Source: Burkholderiales bacterium
Lineage (GTDB): Bacteria; Pseudomonadota; Gammaproteobacteria; Burkholderiales; Ga0077523
Length of the DNA stretch: 58,743 nt
Direction: 5' to 3'
Assembly (NCBI GenBank): GCA_022843925.1
Contig: JALHMS010000028.1
Location: 1 to 58,743 of the forward strand
Position 1 is the stretch's first letter. Each line of letters begins with the position of its first letter. A program made the position numbers and the translations under genes. The notes under the pieces are model-generated. The model ran no database searches. It had not been told where the DNA came from and worked only from the letters and a program-made list of their open reading frames with translations. This document shows, piece after piece, positions 1 through 8,701 of this stretch.

Positions 1-108
1 ATCTCTCGCTTGACGTTCTTCCGTCGTGCGAGCACTCGCGCCTCACAAACGCAGCCTCTCAGCCGCGCCCGTAAACCTCAAGCACCCACACCTATCGATT
101 GTCCAAAC

Positions 109-120
109 TGTTAAAGAGCA
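109..120 (-). promoter_or_regulatory. boxA antitermination element of an rRNA operon leader
   Basis: Read on the minus strand this is TGCTCTTTAACA, the classic boxA of bacterial rRNA leaders. It is followed on the same strand by the short conserved stretch typical of the region before 16S rRNA in betaproteobacteria (rc of cacctatcgattgtcc at 90-105). The 16S gene itself must start left of base 1 and is not in the window. Sequence match is direct; the rRNA operon is inferred. Confidence 0.8.
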
Positions 121-172
121 CTTGGTGGTTTTTGCCTCTCGCAATCGCTCAAGCGCGTCAACCAGAAGGCGA

Positions 173-201
173 ATTCTGACAGCCCGTAGACTGATCGTCA
201 A
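173..201 (-). promoter_or_regulatory. Candidate rrn promoter (sigma-70)
   Basis: On the minus strand TTGACG (201-196) is separated by 17 bases from CAGAAT (178-173). The predicted start near 166 lies about 45 bases before boxA, the usual arrangement for an rRNA operon. The same -35 hexamer recurs at the tRNA-fMet promoter in this window. The -10 matches consensus at four of six positions, so the exact hexamer is less certain than the assignment as an rrn upstream region. Confidence 0.55.
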
Positions 202-2374
202 TAGCCTTCGGTGAGCGAGACCTCAAAAAAACCGGTCGCTGAGAGGACACCGTTGGCTCGAGAGCGCCATCGGCACAAACAGAACAAGCACGTTGGTACT
301 CGAGTCCCCTCGTCCAACCCAGTGTTGTGTTCAGGTTTACTGACCCAGGAACCTTCTCAGTTCAGGTCGCTTCGGCATCGATCCACGCTGCGGTGCGCCC
401 AGTTCAGCAGCGACCCTCGCGTCCCTCCTCAACTGCAGCCCTTCATCTTGACCACCGTCCTCACGAGGCATCGCATCCTCTCGCGGAAGTCGCGGACGAG
501 GCGGACGCTTCCCCGCGCGATCGAAGATGTCGTCAGCGATGGTTGCGTATGCGAGGTTGCCATGCCGTGGACCGACTGAAAGGTGTGTTCTGACGTTCGT
601 GGCACTCCGCCCGGCGCAGTCGTCGCTGATTCCGCCATGTCACCACGCTTTCCGGTATCGAACGCAGACACGCCCCACTGGTCAGCTTGAAAGATGACCG
701 TTTTGGCAGATCGGTCAGCCTGCGTTCTGAGCCGCTGTTGCCGATCGTGCGCTTCAATTTGACGTCCAGGAGCAGCCCTTTGCAGTATGGCGCCGAACCG
801 ACCCGCCCGCGGTCAGCGGCGCAAGTCACCACTGGACCCTGGTAGTCCTGCTCGGATTTCTTGTGTTCGGCGAGCATGCGTCGACCACCTCGGCACACGC
901 GACGCCGATAGGCCGCCGCCATTCCATCAACCGTATGTGCGTCCATCGAGATGGGTGCGACGCGCCCCCCCGGCAGGTGACCAGGCATTGGTCGTGCAAT
1001 CGTGCCAAGATGAAATGCTCTACAACATGCACGCGCCATTCGTCCTTGGACTTATCCTCCCGTGTGCACAGCCGCACCGGCAGGTTCGGGCCGGCATGGC
1101 GACATACGAAACACAGCACCGTGGACTAGGCGCGGGGCTCATCGCGATCATGCTCGGGGATGAGTATCCGCGCGTTGACGGGTAGGATCTGCAGGAGCAA
1201 AGCGCAACGTGCGTATCTGGCCAGCAGTCCAGTCCTCCAGTCCTGGCCAGGTATCGCGTCGGCAAAGGCGTAGGTCAAAACGCCCCACGCCGCCAGAGGT
1301 ACGCTGGCGCGTGCCGTCGCGCGACCCGACGGTGGGGTCGGCGCAATGAACGAACAGTTACTCGACGGCACTGTGGGCCTCGCGCATGAGGCGCTTGAGC
1401 GAACCGGAGAACAGAGATCGCGTTCGCAGGACTACGCGCGGCCCACGGCCCGCTGCCAGGGGTACGCCGTCAAGCACTCCTCCCACACCCGATGCCGGGT
1501 CACTCATTTGCGGCCCAGTTTCGGATCCACGCCCGAAAGCTCAGGCGCAGTGACTTCGCGCCCTCGATTGCGCGCGGTAGCAGGCGGGCGGCACGCACTG
1601 TATCGTCAAGCTCACGCAAGAACACGCAGTTGTCTGTCCCCGCGACCTCGGCCAGGGTGGCGCGTCTTGCCGCGCCCTTGCATGCGCTGCGCGGGCATCG
1701 ATACCCCTGGCGGAATCGTCCGATGCCGGCTGGCACAGGTTGATGACTTTCCAGTAGCAATGAGTGATCTCGGACATGGTGCCTCGAAATCGTGACCACC
1801 GGGAACAGCGCTGCCCAGGCATCCGATACTGACCGGACAGGCGGACTCGGCCCTGTGGTACGCGAGTCAGGAGATGGAGGCAACCCTCACCTTGCTCAGC
1901 GACCCGGCGAAACTCTACGTAGCGGCCTCCCGACGTGGAGCGCAAGCGGATGCAAAAACGAGCCACATCGGCTATCGCCACGGCAGCGCATTGAGTCGCT
2001 CTGGACGGTCACCACGGGCAACGGGAACACGCATTAAGCCAGCGTCAAAGGCCTATCCGAAGCGACCTCGCACGGCCGGCGCGCGCATCTCCAACCGTAG
2101 GTGAACTTTGTCAATCCGCTGGAACGGAGAAAAGCGCGGGCCACGGTTGGGAGTCCCGCGCCGCATCTCGAGCGCACGAATGTGGTGACCAGCGTTGGAT
2201 TGGGCATGCCGCGCGGCAGTCACTCTGGCGGCGTTTTCCTCTTCGAGTTGTCCCGAGATCCGCAAAATCACGCGACCTCGGGTAGACCGCCCAACCTCCG
2301 AGCATGCGCGCGTCGAGCCTCACCGCGACTTCCCGCACTGATCGGAGACGTCGCAAGCATCGTGTGAGACAAAC
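202..2374. other. Long gene-free stretch between rrn promoter and tRNA-fMet terminator
   Basis: About 2.2 kb in which every open frame is short, overlaps frames on the other strand and gives low-complexity Arg/Pro/Ser-rich translations without recognisable domains. I saw no RNA gene, no insertion sequence ends and no clear pseudogene. It may contain decayed coding sequence, but I could not match any part to a family. Confidence 0.5.
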
Positions 2375-2409
2375 AAAAAAAAATCGGTCACTGCAGTGGC
2401 CGATTTTTT
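2375..2409 (-). terminator. Rho-independent terminator of tRNA-fMet
   Basis: A near-perfect inverted repeat centred on CTGCAG at 2391-2396 has 16-base arms (2378-2393 and 2394-2409) with one G-T mismatch. On the minus strand it is followed by a run of nine T residues. It lies 11 bases beyond the tRNA 3' end, so it should terminate that transcript. The symmetry could also stop plus-strand transcription. Confidence 0.85.
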
Positions 2410-2419
2410 GGGGATAGGG

Positions 2420-2493
<74 letters not shown>

Positions 2494-2506
2494 TCAGAGA
2501 ACAGAG

Positions 2507-2535
2507 AGGTTACCCGAGGCGGCCAGTAGCGTCAA
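2507..2535 (-). promoter_or_regulatory. Candidate promoter of tRNA-fMet
   Basis: Minus strand TTGACG (2535-2530), 17-base spacer, TAACCT (2512-2507). The start would fall near 2500, seven or so bases before the mature tRNA 5' end, as usual for tRNA genes. The -35 is strong and identical to the rrn one; the -10 is weak (three of six). Confidence 0.5.
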
Positions 2536-3107
2536 GGCGCGCCATCAATCGTTAGTACCAGCACCACCGGCCGGAGTGGCGTCCTGATCAATGCGGTACG
2601 CGCGAGCACATTGGATTTTGCAGTGGAGGACGCCAGGAGATCAGTGGTGATTCTTTCGAACAGGAGTCGCCGACTCCGTGCTGCTACGCTCTCCCGTTGC
2701 GGACAACATCAGTCTCCACCAACGCGCACGCGATCGCACGTCACCTGAGCCGCGTTGGTCCCTTCGGCGGCGGAGAGCGCATCGGGCGGGCCGCAACCAG
2801 GCAACCCGGGCCCTTCCATCGTCCGATGACTTCCAGCAGATTGGGCCCAGCGGCCGACAGTACGGCTGCGCCGCCATTTCCGTGATTGCCCGCCCTGTGG
2901 GGGCGATACCCACTGACGATGCGAAGCAAAGCAATCCGGTTGCGCTCAAGCTCGCGAAAGTCGGGGCAGGTCAGGATCAAGAGCAACGGCGAAAGGATGC
3001 AAGGCGCTGCCCGAGAAATCTCAATCTCGAAAGTGCACTGTGCTGGTCCAGTTAGGCGCCCCGAGGCGCGGGAACGATCGAGACCGACGACGTCGCGAGG
3101 GGACCGA
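2536..3107. other. Intergenic stretch, nothing recognised
   Basis: Between the tRNA promoter and the end of the parA-like gene. Open frames here are short and overlapping on both strands, with no domain or RNA structure that I recognise. No clear terminator is visible downstream of the parA-like gene. Confidence 0.4.
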
Positions 3108-3731
3108 TCATTCGAGCGTATCCATCCAATCGAAAACGGGCTCCCACTGGCGTATCTCCCGAGCCGCGATGTACTCCGGGGCATCGAAAACGCTCTGACC
3201 AGCGAAGGCCGAATTGGGATACAGCTGAGTGTCTCGAAGATACGTGATCACGGGCAGTTCGAACTGATTCAAAAAAGCTTCAAGGGTCGCAGCAGCCCTA
3301 GTCCGAGGATCCACGCGCATCCCGATGATCCCGATCGAGCGGCGCTTCTTCCCCAAGACATCCATCAGCGACGTCAGAAACTCACCCGTTGCCGCCATAT
3401 CGAAAAGGGATGGCTGAACGGGCACCAGGACTCCCGTCACAAGCTTCACGGCATGCGCGAGGTTCTTTCCGTGGAGACCCGCGGGTGAGTCCACGACCAT
3501 CCATCCATCGCGGCCGTCGCGCGAACCCGCCCCGCGTACCTCTGCACCGACACCCGCAATCACTGGCAATGCCGGCGGACGAAGCCCGAGCCACTGAAGG
3601 GCAGACCGCTGGCGATCCAAGTCACAGAGCGCGACCTTGGCGCCGCGGGCAGCAAGGCCTGCGGCCAGATTCACGGCGAAAGTTGTCTTTCCCGCCCCAC
3701 CCTTCGGATTCGCAACAAGAACTGATTGCAT
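3108..3731 (-). CDS. ParA/Soj-family ATPase
   Basis: 207 aa. The N-terminus carries the deviant Walker A motif NPKGGAGKTT (residues 8-17) that defines the ParA/MinD family, followed by the CDLDRQ switch and VVDSPAG (Walker B-like). Such proteins dimerise on ATP and bind DNA non-specifically to position chromosomes, plasmids or protein complexes. It is short for a chromosomal ParA and no parB lies beside it, so it is probably not the main chromosome-partitioning ATPase. It starts 34 bases after scpB on the same strand, so it is probably the third gene of an scpA-scpB-parA operon and may act alongside condensin in chromosome organisation (inference). Confidence 0.85.
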   Translation of the reverse strand: MQSVLVANPKGGAGKTTFAVNLAAGLAARGAKVALCDLDRQRSALQWLGLRPPALPVIAGVGAEVRGAGSRDGRDGWMVVDSPAGLHGKNLAHAVKLVTGVLVPVQPSLFDMAATGEFLTSLMDVLGKKRRSIGIIGMRVDPRTRAAATLEAFLNQFELPVITYLRDTQLYPNSAFAGQSVFDAPEYIAAREIRQWEPVFDWMDTLE

Positions 3732-3765
3732 GGTTTACCGATCCCCTCGGCTGTCTTGAACCGCT

Positions 3766-4422
3766 TCAGATTGTCGAGGGAGTCTCGCCGTCAGCAACGT
3801 CGCCATCGCCCTCGGAAACAATCTCCTCCTTCGCATCCCGGCCAGCCTCGGGTGATCTAGCCACCAGCTCCGGCTGAATGCGGTCGAGCAGATTTCCCAT
3901 CTCTTCCAACGGCGGCAGTTCATCCAGCGCCCTCAGGGAGAGATCATCGAGAAACTGACGGGTCGTGCCGTACAGCACAGGTCGACCAGGGACTTCCCGG
4001 TGCCCCAGACTCTCCACCCAACCCCGACCTTCGAGTGCCTTGAGCACTGTGCTCGCGACCGATACTCCACGGATATCTTCTATGTCGCCCCGCGTCACGG
4101 GCTGTCGGTAGGCAATGATGGCAAGCGTCTCCATCACCGCGCGGGAGTATTTCGGCGGGCGCTGGGGATTCAAGCGATCGACGACGTGCTGGAACTGCGG
4201 ACGGGTCTGAAACCTCCATCCACTGGCCACAGAGATCAATTCCACCCCTCTGCCATCCCAATCGGAACGCAGATCATCGAGGAGACGACGTACAGTGTCG
4301 TTGTCCAATTCCTCGTCGAACAAGCGCCTCAACTGCCCCAAGGAGAGCGGTTCCTGACTCGCCAGAAGCGCCGTCTCCAGAATCAGCTTCGCCTGCTTCG
4401 GATCAATCGAAAGAGCTTCCAT
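3766..4422 (-). CDS. scpB: Segregation and condensation protein B
   Basis: 218 aa, usual length for ScpB. The sequence shows the two winged-helix halves of the family: the N-terminal part after [14 protein letters not shown], and the second with the conserved [20 protein letters not shown] and DIEDIRGVS stretch. ScpB dimers bind the kleisin ScpA and stabilise the SMC-ScpAB condensin that compacts and segregates the chromosome. An acidic, low-complexity tail of about 30 residues ends the protein. It overlaps the end of scpA by 20 bases, indicating translational coupling. No smc gene is in the window. Confidence 0.95.
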   Translation of the reverse strand: MEALSIDPKQAKLILETALLASQEPLSLGQLRRLFDEELDNDTVRRLLDDLRSDWDGRGVELISVASGWRFQTRPQFQHVVDRLNPQRPPKYSRAVMETLAIIAYRQPVTRGDIEDIRGVSVASTVLKALEGRGWVESLGHREVPGRPVLYGTTRQFLDDLSLRALDELPPLEEMGNLLDRIQPELVARSPEAGRDAKEEIVSEGDGDVADGETPSTI

Positions 4423-5215
4423 CCTTGACGCTCACGTAAATGGGGGCGAAAGCCGCCTGCTGAGTGATGGACACCAGGTACTCCTTGCCCAGCTCCAGCA
4501 CGGCGAGCAGGGTAACGACCAGTTCTGGGACGCCTCGGTCCGGGTCGAAGAGCTCGGTGAACTCCGCGTAGCTTCGTTCCTTCAGCGTCCGAAGTATTCG
4601 CGTCATGTGCTCTCTGACGGACAGCTGTTCGCGCGTCACCTTGTGGTGCCGGGTCATGCGCGCGCGGGCGAGCAGACCAAGCCATGCCTGCCGGAGATCC
4701 TCGGCGTTCACATCGGGCACCCGGATGAACTGGCTCGGCTCCGTGGCCACCGCCACCGTCGCAAAGTCCCGGCCCGGTTGCGGTAGTCGATCCAACCGCT
4801 CGGCCGCGAGCTTCATCTGCTCGTACTCGAGCAAGCGCCTCACCAGTTCCGCCCGGGGATCCTCAGGCTCGCTCTCGTCCGAAAGTGCATCCGGCCGCGG
4901 CAGCAGCATCCTCGACTTGATCTCGATCAGTACGGCGGCCATCAGAAGGTACTCGGCCGCAAGCTCGAGATAGCTGTGCCGCATGCCTTCGACGTAGACG
5001 AGGTACTGCCGGGTCAACTCCGCCATCGGGATGTCGAGAACGTCGAGATTGTGCCGACGAATCAAGTAGAGCAGCAGATCGAGCGGCCCCTCGAACGACT
5101 CCAGAATGATTTCCAGAGCCTCCGGCGGAATATAGAGATCCGTCGGCACTTCGTGCACAGGGCGACCGTACACATGTGCCACTGCCGAGGAGTCCCGCCC
5201 GACCTCAGCCGCCAT
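4403..5215 (-). CDS. scpA: Segregation and condensation protein A
   Basis: 270 aa kleisin subunit of bacterial condensin. It has the family-defining [23 protein letters not shown] segment near residue 40-60, the helical SMC-neck binding part and a C-terminal winged helix. I chose the ATG at 5215 because it gives a typical length and sits just before the conserved [14 protein letters not shown] region. The frame stays open to an upstream ATG at 5392, but the extra 59 residues are low-complexity and overlap the candidate promoter. A GTG ten codons upstream of 5215 cannot be excluded. First gene of the scpA-scpB-parA operon. Confidence 0.92.
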   Translation of the reverse strand: MAAEVGRDSSAVAHVYGRPVHEVPTDLYIPPEALEIILESFEGPLDLLLYLIRRHNLDVLDIPMAELTRQYLVYVEGMRHSYLELAAEYLLMAAVLIEIKSRMLLPRPDALSDESEPEDPRAELVRRLLEYEQMKLAAERLDRLPQPGRDFATVAVATEPSQFIRVPDVNAEDLRQAWLGLLARARMTRHHKVTREQLSVREHMTRILRTLKERSYAEFTELFDPDRGVPELVVTLLAVLELGKEYLVSITQQAAFAPIYVSVKDGSSFD

Positions 5216-5329
5216 TCCGCCATCGATGAGCGTCAGTTCCACCACGCGGTTCGTTTTCCCGATTGTCAGAGGCGCCGCGCCGTGCCCGATCCAGGGCTCT
5301 CGTGGGGACACGACGGCGCGAAGGGCTTG

Positions 5330-5335
5330 ATTATC
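5330..5335 (-). promoter_or_regulatory. Possible -10 element upstream of scpA
   Basis: Minus strand GATAAT, five of six matches to the sigma-70 -10, about 115 bases upstream of the scpA start and divergent from the cheV promoter. No convincing -35 lies 16-18 bases upstream, so this is only a candidate. Confidence 0.3.
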
Positions 5336-5396
5336 TTGTAAATGCCGGGGCGGCGCCATCACGCCTGATCCGGTCCGTGGCTGCCACGCCACCCGT

Positions 5397-5423
5397 TAAG
5401 GTTTTGGTGGGGACTGCCGTTAC
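5397..5423 (+). promoter_or_regulatory. Sigma-28 (FliA) flagellar promoter of the chemotaxis operon
   Basis: TAAGGTTT (5397-5404), exactly 11 bases, then GCCGTTAC (5416-5423). The FliA consensus is TAAAGTTT-N11-GCCGATAA, so seven of eight and six of eight positions match with the right spacing. It points at cheV and leaves a leader of about 100 bases. This places the cluster under late flagellar control, as is known for chemotaxis genes in motile proteobacteria. Confidence 0.8.
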
Positions 5424-5533
5424 TCCGCACGACGCAGAGAAACCACGTGTCTCCCGCCGAGACACCGGCATATCTGACCACTGCCACTGGACGGTCGGGA
5501 AGCGCGCCCGCCATCCGCCTGGAGAAGACCGCG

Positions 5534-6490
5534 ATGTCCGAACTGATGAAGACCATCGACGCCCGCACGAAACTGGCGGGCACCAACAAGCTGGAGATTC
5601 TTCTGTTCTCCCTCGGAACAGACACGCGGACCGGGCGACGAGAAACCTACGGCATCAACGTCTTCAAGGTCCGGGAGGTCATGCGATCCCCCGAAGTCAC
5701 GCGGGCACCGGAGATGCCTTCCTCCGTGGAAGGGATGGTCAGCCTGCGAGGGAATCTGGTGCCGGTCGTAGATCTGGCCAAGTACGCCGGCATTCCGGTC
5801 GAGGCCGCGCCCCAGATCATGATCGTCACCGAGTACAACGGACACACACAGGGCTTCCTGGTGGAGGCCGTAGATACGATCCTCCGCCTCGACTGGTCAG
5901 CGATGAAGGTTCCTCCCGAGATGCTCGTTTCGAAGCTGGGCGGGCTCGTCACCGCTGTCACGGAGCTGCAGGACCAGAGACTCGTGATGATGCTGGATGT
6001 CGAGAAGATCCTCGCCGAAACCAGCCGACAGGATGACGACCACCTCTTCCTGAACATCAAGCATGTGGACGACAACACGACAGGCGCCGTCCTCTTCGCA
6101 GACGACTCCCCTGTCGCCCGCAAGCAGATCACGCGCACCCTCGACGCGATGGGCGTCAAGTACTACTGCGCGCTCAACGGCAATCACGCCTGGCTCGAAC
6201 TGGACCGCATCGCGGCTGCGGCAGCGACGGCGAAGCGACCGATCACCGACTACGTGTCCGTCGTGCTGACCGACGTCGAGATGCCCGAAATGGACGGCTA
6301 CATGCTGACCAAGCACATCAAGAGCGACCCGCGGACCGCCAAGCTGCCGGTCATCATGCACTCGTCGCTCTCCGGCATGCAGAACCAGCAACTGGGCCGC
6401 TCGGTCGGCGTCGACGAGTACGTCTCCAAGTTTGAACCGATGAAGCTGGCGGAAGCCCTGACCCGCCGCATGACCGGCGCCACTGCCTGA
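5534..6490 (+). CDS. cheV: Chemotaxis coupling protein CheV (CheW-receiver fusion), copy 1
   Basis: 318 aa. Residues about 15-165 form a CheW-like coupling domain; residues about 183-315 form a receiver. Receiver landmarks: acidic pair D190/D191, likely phosphoacceptor D247 in LTDVEMPEMDG, and K299. CheV couples chemoreceptors to CheA and is thought to tune adaptation when phosphorylated. The start at 5534 is set by GGAGAAG at 5521-5527; the frame is open further upstream but without a ribosome site. Followed after 20 bases by a second, similar cheV. First gene after the sigma-28 promoter. Confidence 0.93.
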   Translation: MSELMKTIDARTKLAGTNKLEILLFSLGTDTRTGRRETYGINVFKVREVMRSPEVTRAPEMPSSVEGMVSLRGNLVPVVDLAKYAGIPVEAAPQIMIVTEYNGHTQGFLVEAVDTILRLDWSAMKVPPEMLVSKLGGLVTAVTELQDQRLVMMLDVEKILAETSRQDDDHLFLNIKHVDDNTTGAVLFADDSPVARKQITRTLDAMGVKYYCALNGNHAWLELDRIAAAAATAKRPITDYVSVVLTDVEMPEMDGYMLTKHIKSDPRTAKLPVIMHSSLSGMQNQQLGRSVGVDEYVSKFEPMKLAEALTRRMTGATA

Positions 6491-6510
6491 ACCCGACCAA
6501 ACACACGCCC

Positions 6511-7449
6511 ATGGAAACGTCCCTCAGCCAGAACCTGCTCGATGCCGTCGATGCCAGGACCAAACTCGCGGGTTCCAACAAGATGGAGATCCTGCTCTTC
6601 TCCCTCGGAACCCGCGAAGTATTCGGGATCAACGTATTCAAGGTCCGCGAGGTCACACGCACCCCGCCCATCACCCGGACCCCGAACATGCCCTCCGGCG
6701 TCGAGGGGGTGATCTCGCTGCGCGGAAACATCATTCCCGTCATCAGCCTCGCCAAGTTCGTGAACATCGCCGGCGCCGGCGACGCGAGCTGCGAAACGAT
6801 GATGGTCACGGAGTACAGCCGACGCACCCAGGGCTTCCTGGTCCATGACGTCGACCGGATCGTTCGCGTCGACTGGGACCGGGTCAAGGCGCCGGAGTCG
6901 GTGCTCTCGGGCCAGGAGAGCCTGATCACGGCCATCACCGAACTGCCCGACGGCAAGCTCGTTTCGATCCTCGACGTGGAGCAGATCCTCGTCAGCGCCT
7001 TCGGCGAGGAGGCCGTCCCGGAACTCGAGGTGCTGCAGAGCGAACAGGAGCACACGGTGTTCTTCGTCGATGACTCCATGGTCGCTCGGAAGGAGATCTC
7101 GCAGGTCCTGGATCGCCTCGGTGTGCGCTACCACCAGGCCAACAACGGACTGGAGGGATGGGAGCGCCTGCGAGGACTCGCGAGCCGCGCACAGGCGGAG
7201 GGCCGCGACCTCTCCGAAAGTCTCAGCCTCATCCTCCTAGATGCCGAGATGCCGGAGATGGACGGCTACGTGCTCACGCGAAACCTGAAGAGCGACGGCC
7301 GCTTCGACCGCATTCCGGTCGTGATGCATTCATCCCTCTCGTCCGAAGCGAACCGCGCGATGGGCAAGAGCGTGGGGGTGGATGCCTACGTCGCCAAGTT
7401 CGATCCCGTAGTCCTGGCCGACACGCTGCGCCCGCTGCTGCAACGTTAG
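6511..7449 (+). CDS. cheV: Chemotaxis coupling protein CheV, copy 2
   Basis: 312 aa, same two-domain design as its neighbour: CheW-like domain about residues 22-165 and receiver about 182-312, with D187/D188, phosphoacceptor D244 in LLDAEMPEMDG and the MHSSLS segment. The two proteins are clearly related in both domains, consistent with an old tandem duplication. They differ most in the linker and the loop after the first beta strand (copy 1 has an insertion TDTRTGRRE). It lies in the same operon as cheYZA. No separate cheW is present in the window, so one or both CheVs may supply coupling. Confidence 0.93.
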   Translation: METSLSQNLLDAVDARTKLAGSNKMEILLFSLGTREVFGINVFKVREVTRTPPITRTPNMPSGVEGVISLRGNIIPVISLAKFVNIAGAGDASCETMMVTEYSRRTQGFLVHDVDRIVRVDWDRVKAPESVLSGQESLITAITELPDGKLVSILDVEQILVSAFGEEAVPELEVLQSEQEHTVFFVDDSMVARKEISQVLDRLGVRYHQANNGLEGWERLRGLASRAQAEGRDLSESLSLILLDAEMPEMDGYVLTRNLKSDGRFDRIPVVMHSSLSSEANRAMGKSVGVDAYVAKFDPVVLADTLRPLLQR

Positions 7450-7506
7450 GAAGCAACCCGCCACCCCGGGTAGTCACATATTCGCGCCGTATTGGAGACG
7501 TTTCAG

Positions 7507-7899
7507 ATGAGTCAAAACATGAAGTTCCTGGTCGTCGACGACTTCTCGACGATGCGCAGGATCATCAGGAATCTGTTGAAGGAACTCGGCTTCACCAACG
7601 TGGACGAGGCGGAGGACGGCGTCGCCGCGCTCGCGAAGCTGAAGGGTGGCGGGTTCGAATTCGTCGTGTCCGACTGGAACATGCCGAACATGACCGGCAT
7701 CGAACTGCTGCGCGCGATCCGGGCCGACGCGGACCTGAAGCATCTTCCCGTGCTGATGGTCACCGCGGAAGCCAAGAAGGAGAACATCATCGAAGCGGCG
7801 CAGGCCGGTGCCAGCGGATACGTCGTTAAGCCGTTCACCGCGGCGACCCTCGACGAGAAGCTCGGCAAGATCCTGCAGAAGCAGGGGGTGCCGCAATGA
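7507..7899 (+). CDS. cheY: Chemotaxis response regulator CheY
   Basis: 130 aa single receiver domain. Key residues are all present: D11/D12, phosphoacceptor D56 in [13 protein letters not shown]86 in MVTAEA and K108 in VVKPF. Phosphorylated by CheA, it binds the flagellar switch to change rotation. I use the ATG at 7507, seven bases after GGAGACG; an in-frame TTG at 7492 lacks a ribosome site. Its stop overlaps the cheZ start (ATGA). Confidence 0.96.
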   Translation: MSQNMKFLVVDDFSTMRRIIRNLLKELGFTNVDEAEDGVAALAKLKGGGFEFVVSDWNMPNMTGIELLRAIRADADLKHLPVLMVTAEAKKENIIEAAQAGASGYVVKPFTAATLDEKLGKILQKQGVPQ

Positions 7900-8675
7900 G
7901 CACGGGAAACCACGATTCGGACGAACTCGAAGCCCTCTTCGACAGCATCGTTGCCGAGACGACGGTGAAGGAAACCGCCCCCGCTGCCGCACCCGTCCCG
8001 ACGGAAGTCACGGTGGCAGCCCCCGGGCAGCCGGCGACCGATCCTTCGGCCAACGCGATCGGCACCGATGCCGCGAACGAGATGATCTCTCGCATCGGTC
8101 ATCTGACGCGATCCTTGCACGACAGCCTTCGCGAGCTCGGCTACGACCGCATGATCGCCGAAGCCGCCGACGCGATCCCGGACGCGCAGGACCGGCTTCG
8201 ATACGTCGCCGACATGACCGAGAAGGCCGCCAGCCGCACGCTTGCGGCGACCGAGGCCGCGCAGCCCCTGCAGGAGCAGTTGAGTGCGGAGGCGATGGCG
8301 CTCTCTGCCGACTGGGAGAGGCTGTACGGCAACGAGCTTTCGGTCGACGACTTCAAGGCACTGGCAGGCCGCACCCGCGACTACCTCCGCGCAGTGCCTG
8401 ACCGTACCCGCGAGACGAACGCACAGTTGCTCGAGATCATGATGGCCCAGGACTTCCAGGATCTCACCGGACAGGTCATCAAGAAGATGATGGAGATGAC
8501 CCACAAGGTCGAGCAGCAACTGCTTGATCTTCTGCTCGAACACATCCCGTCCGAGCGTCGCGCCCAATTGCCGGCCGGGGGCCTCGCGGGTCCGGTCATC
8601 CCCGGGAAAGTCGCCGCGGATGCCGTGACCGACCAGAGTGGCGTCGACGAGCTACTCGAAAGCCTGGGCTTCTAG
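7896..8675 (+). CDS. cheZ: CheY-P phosphatase CheZ
   Basis: 259 aa, near the usual size for betaproteobacterial CheZ. It has the active-site helix [16 protein letters not shown], whose Gln inserts into CheY for dephosphorylation, and it ends in [11 protein letters not shown], the C-terminal CheY-binding peptide seen in E. coli CheZ. The first 60 residues are Ala/Pro/Thr-rich and probably disordered. Translationally coupled to cheY by a 4-base overlap. Confidence 0.95.
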   Translation: MSTGNHDSDELEALFDSIVAETTVKETAPAAAPVPTEVTVAAPGQPATDPSANAIGTDAANEMISRIGHLTRSLHDSLRELGYDRMIAEAADAIPDAQDRLRYVADMTEKAASRTLAATEAAQPLQEQLSAEAMALSADWERLYGNELSVDDFKALAGRTRDYLRAVPDRTRETNAQLLEIMMAQDFQDLTGQVIKKMMEMTHKVEQQLLDLLLEHIPSERRAQLPAGGLAGPVIPGKVAADAVTDQSGVDELLESLGF

Positions 8676-8701
8676 AAGCCTCCCTCCGGACGACACGCGC
8701 C

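Noticed and set aside
533-1119. Decayed transposase or other pseudogene on the minus strand
   Set aside because: Frames shift repeatedly and no segment could be matched to a transposase or other family by eye.
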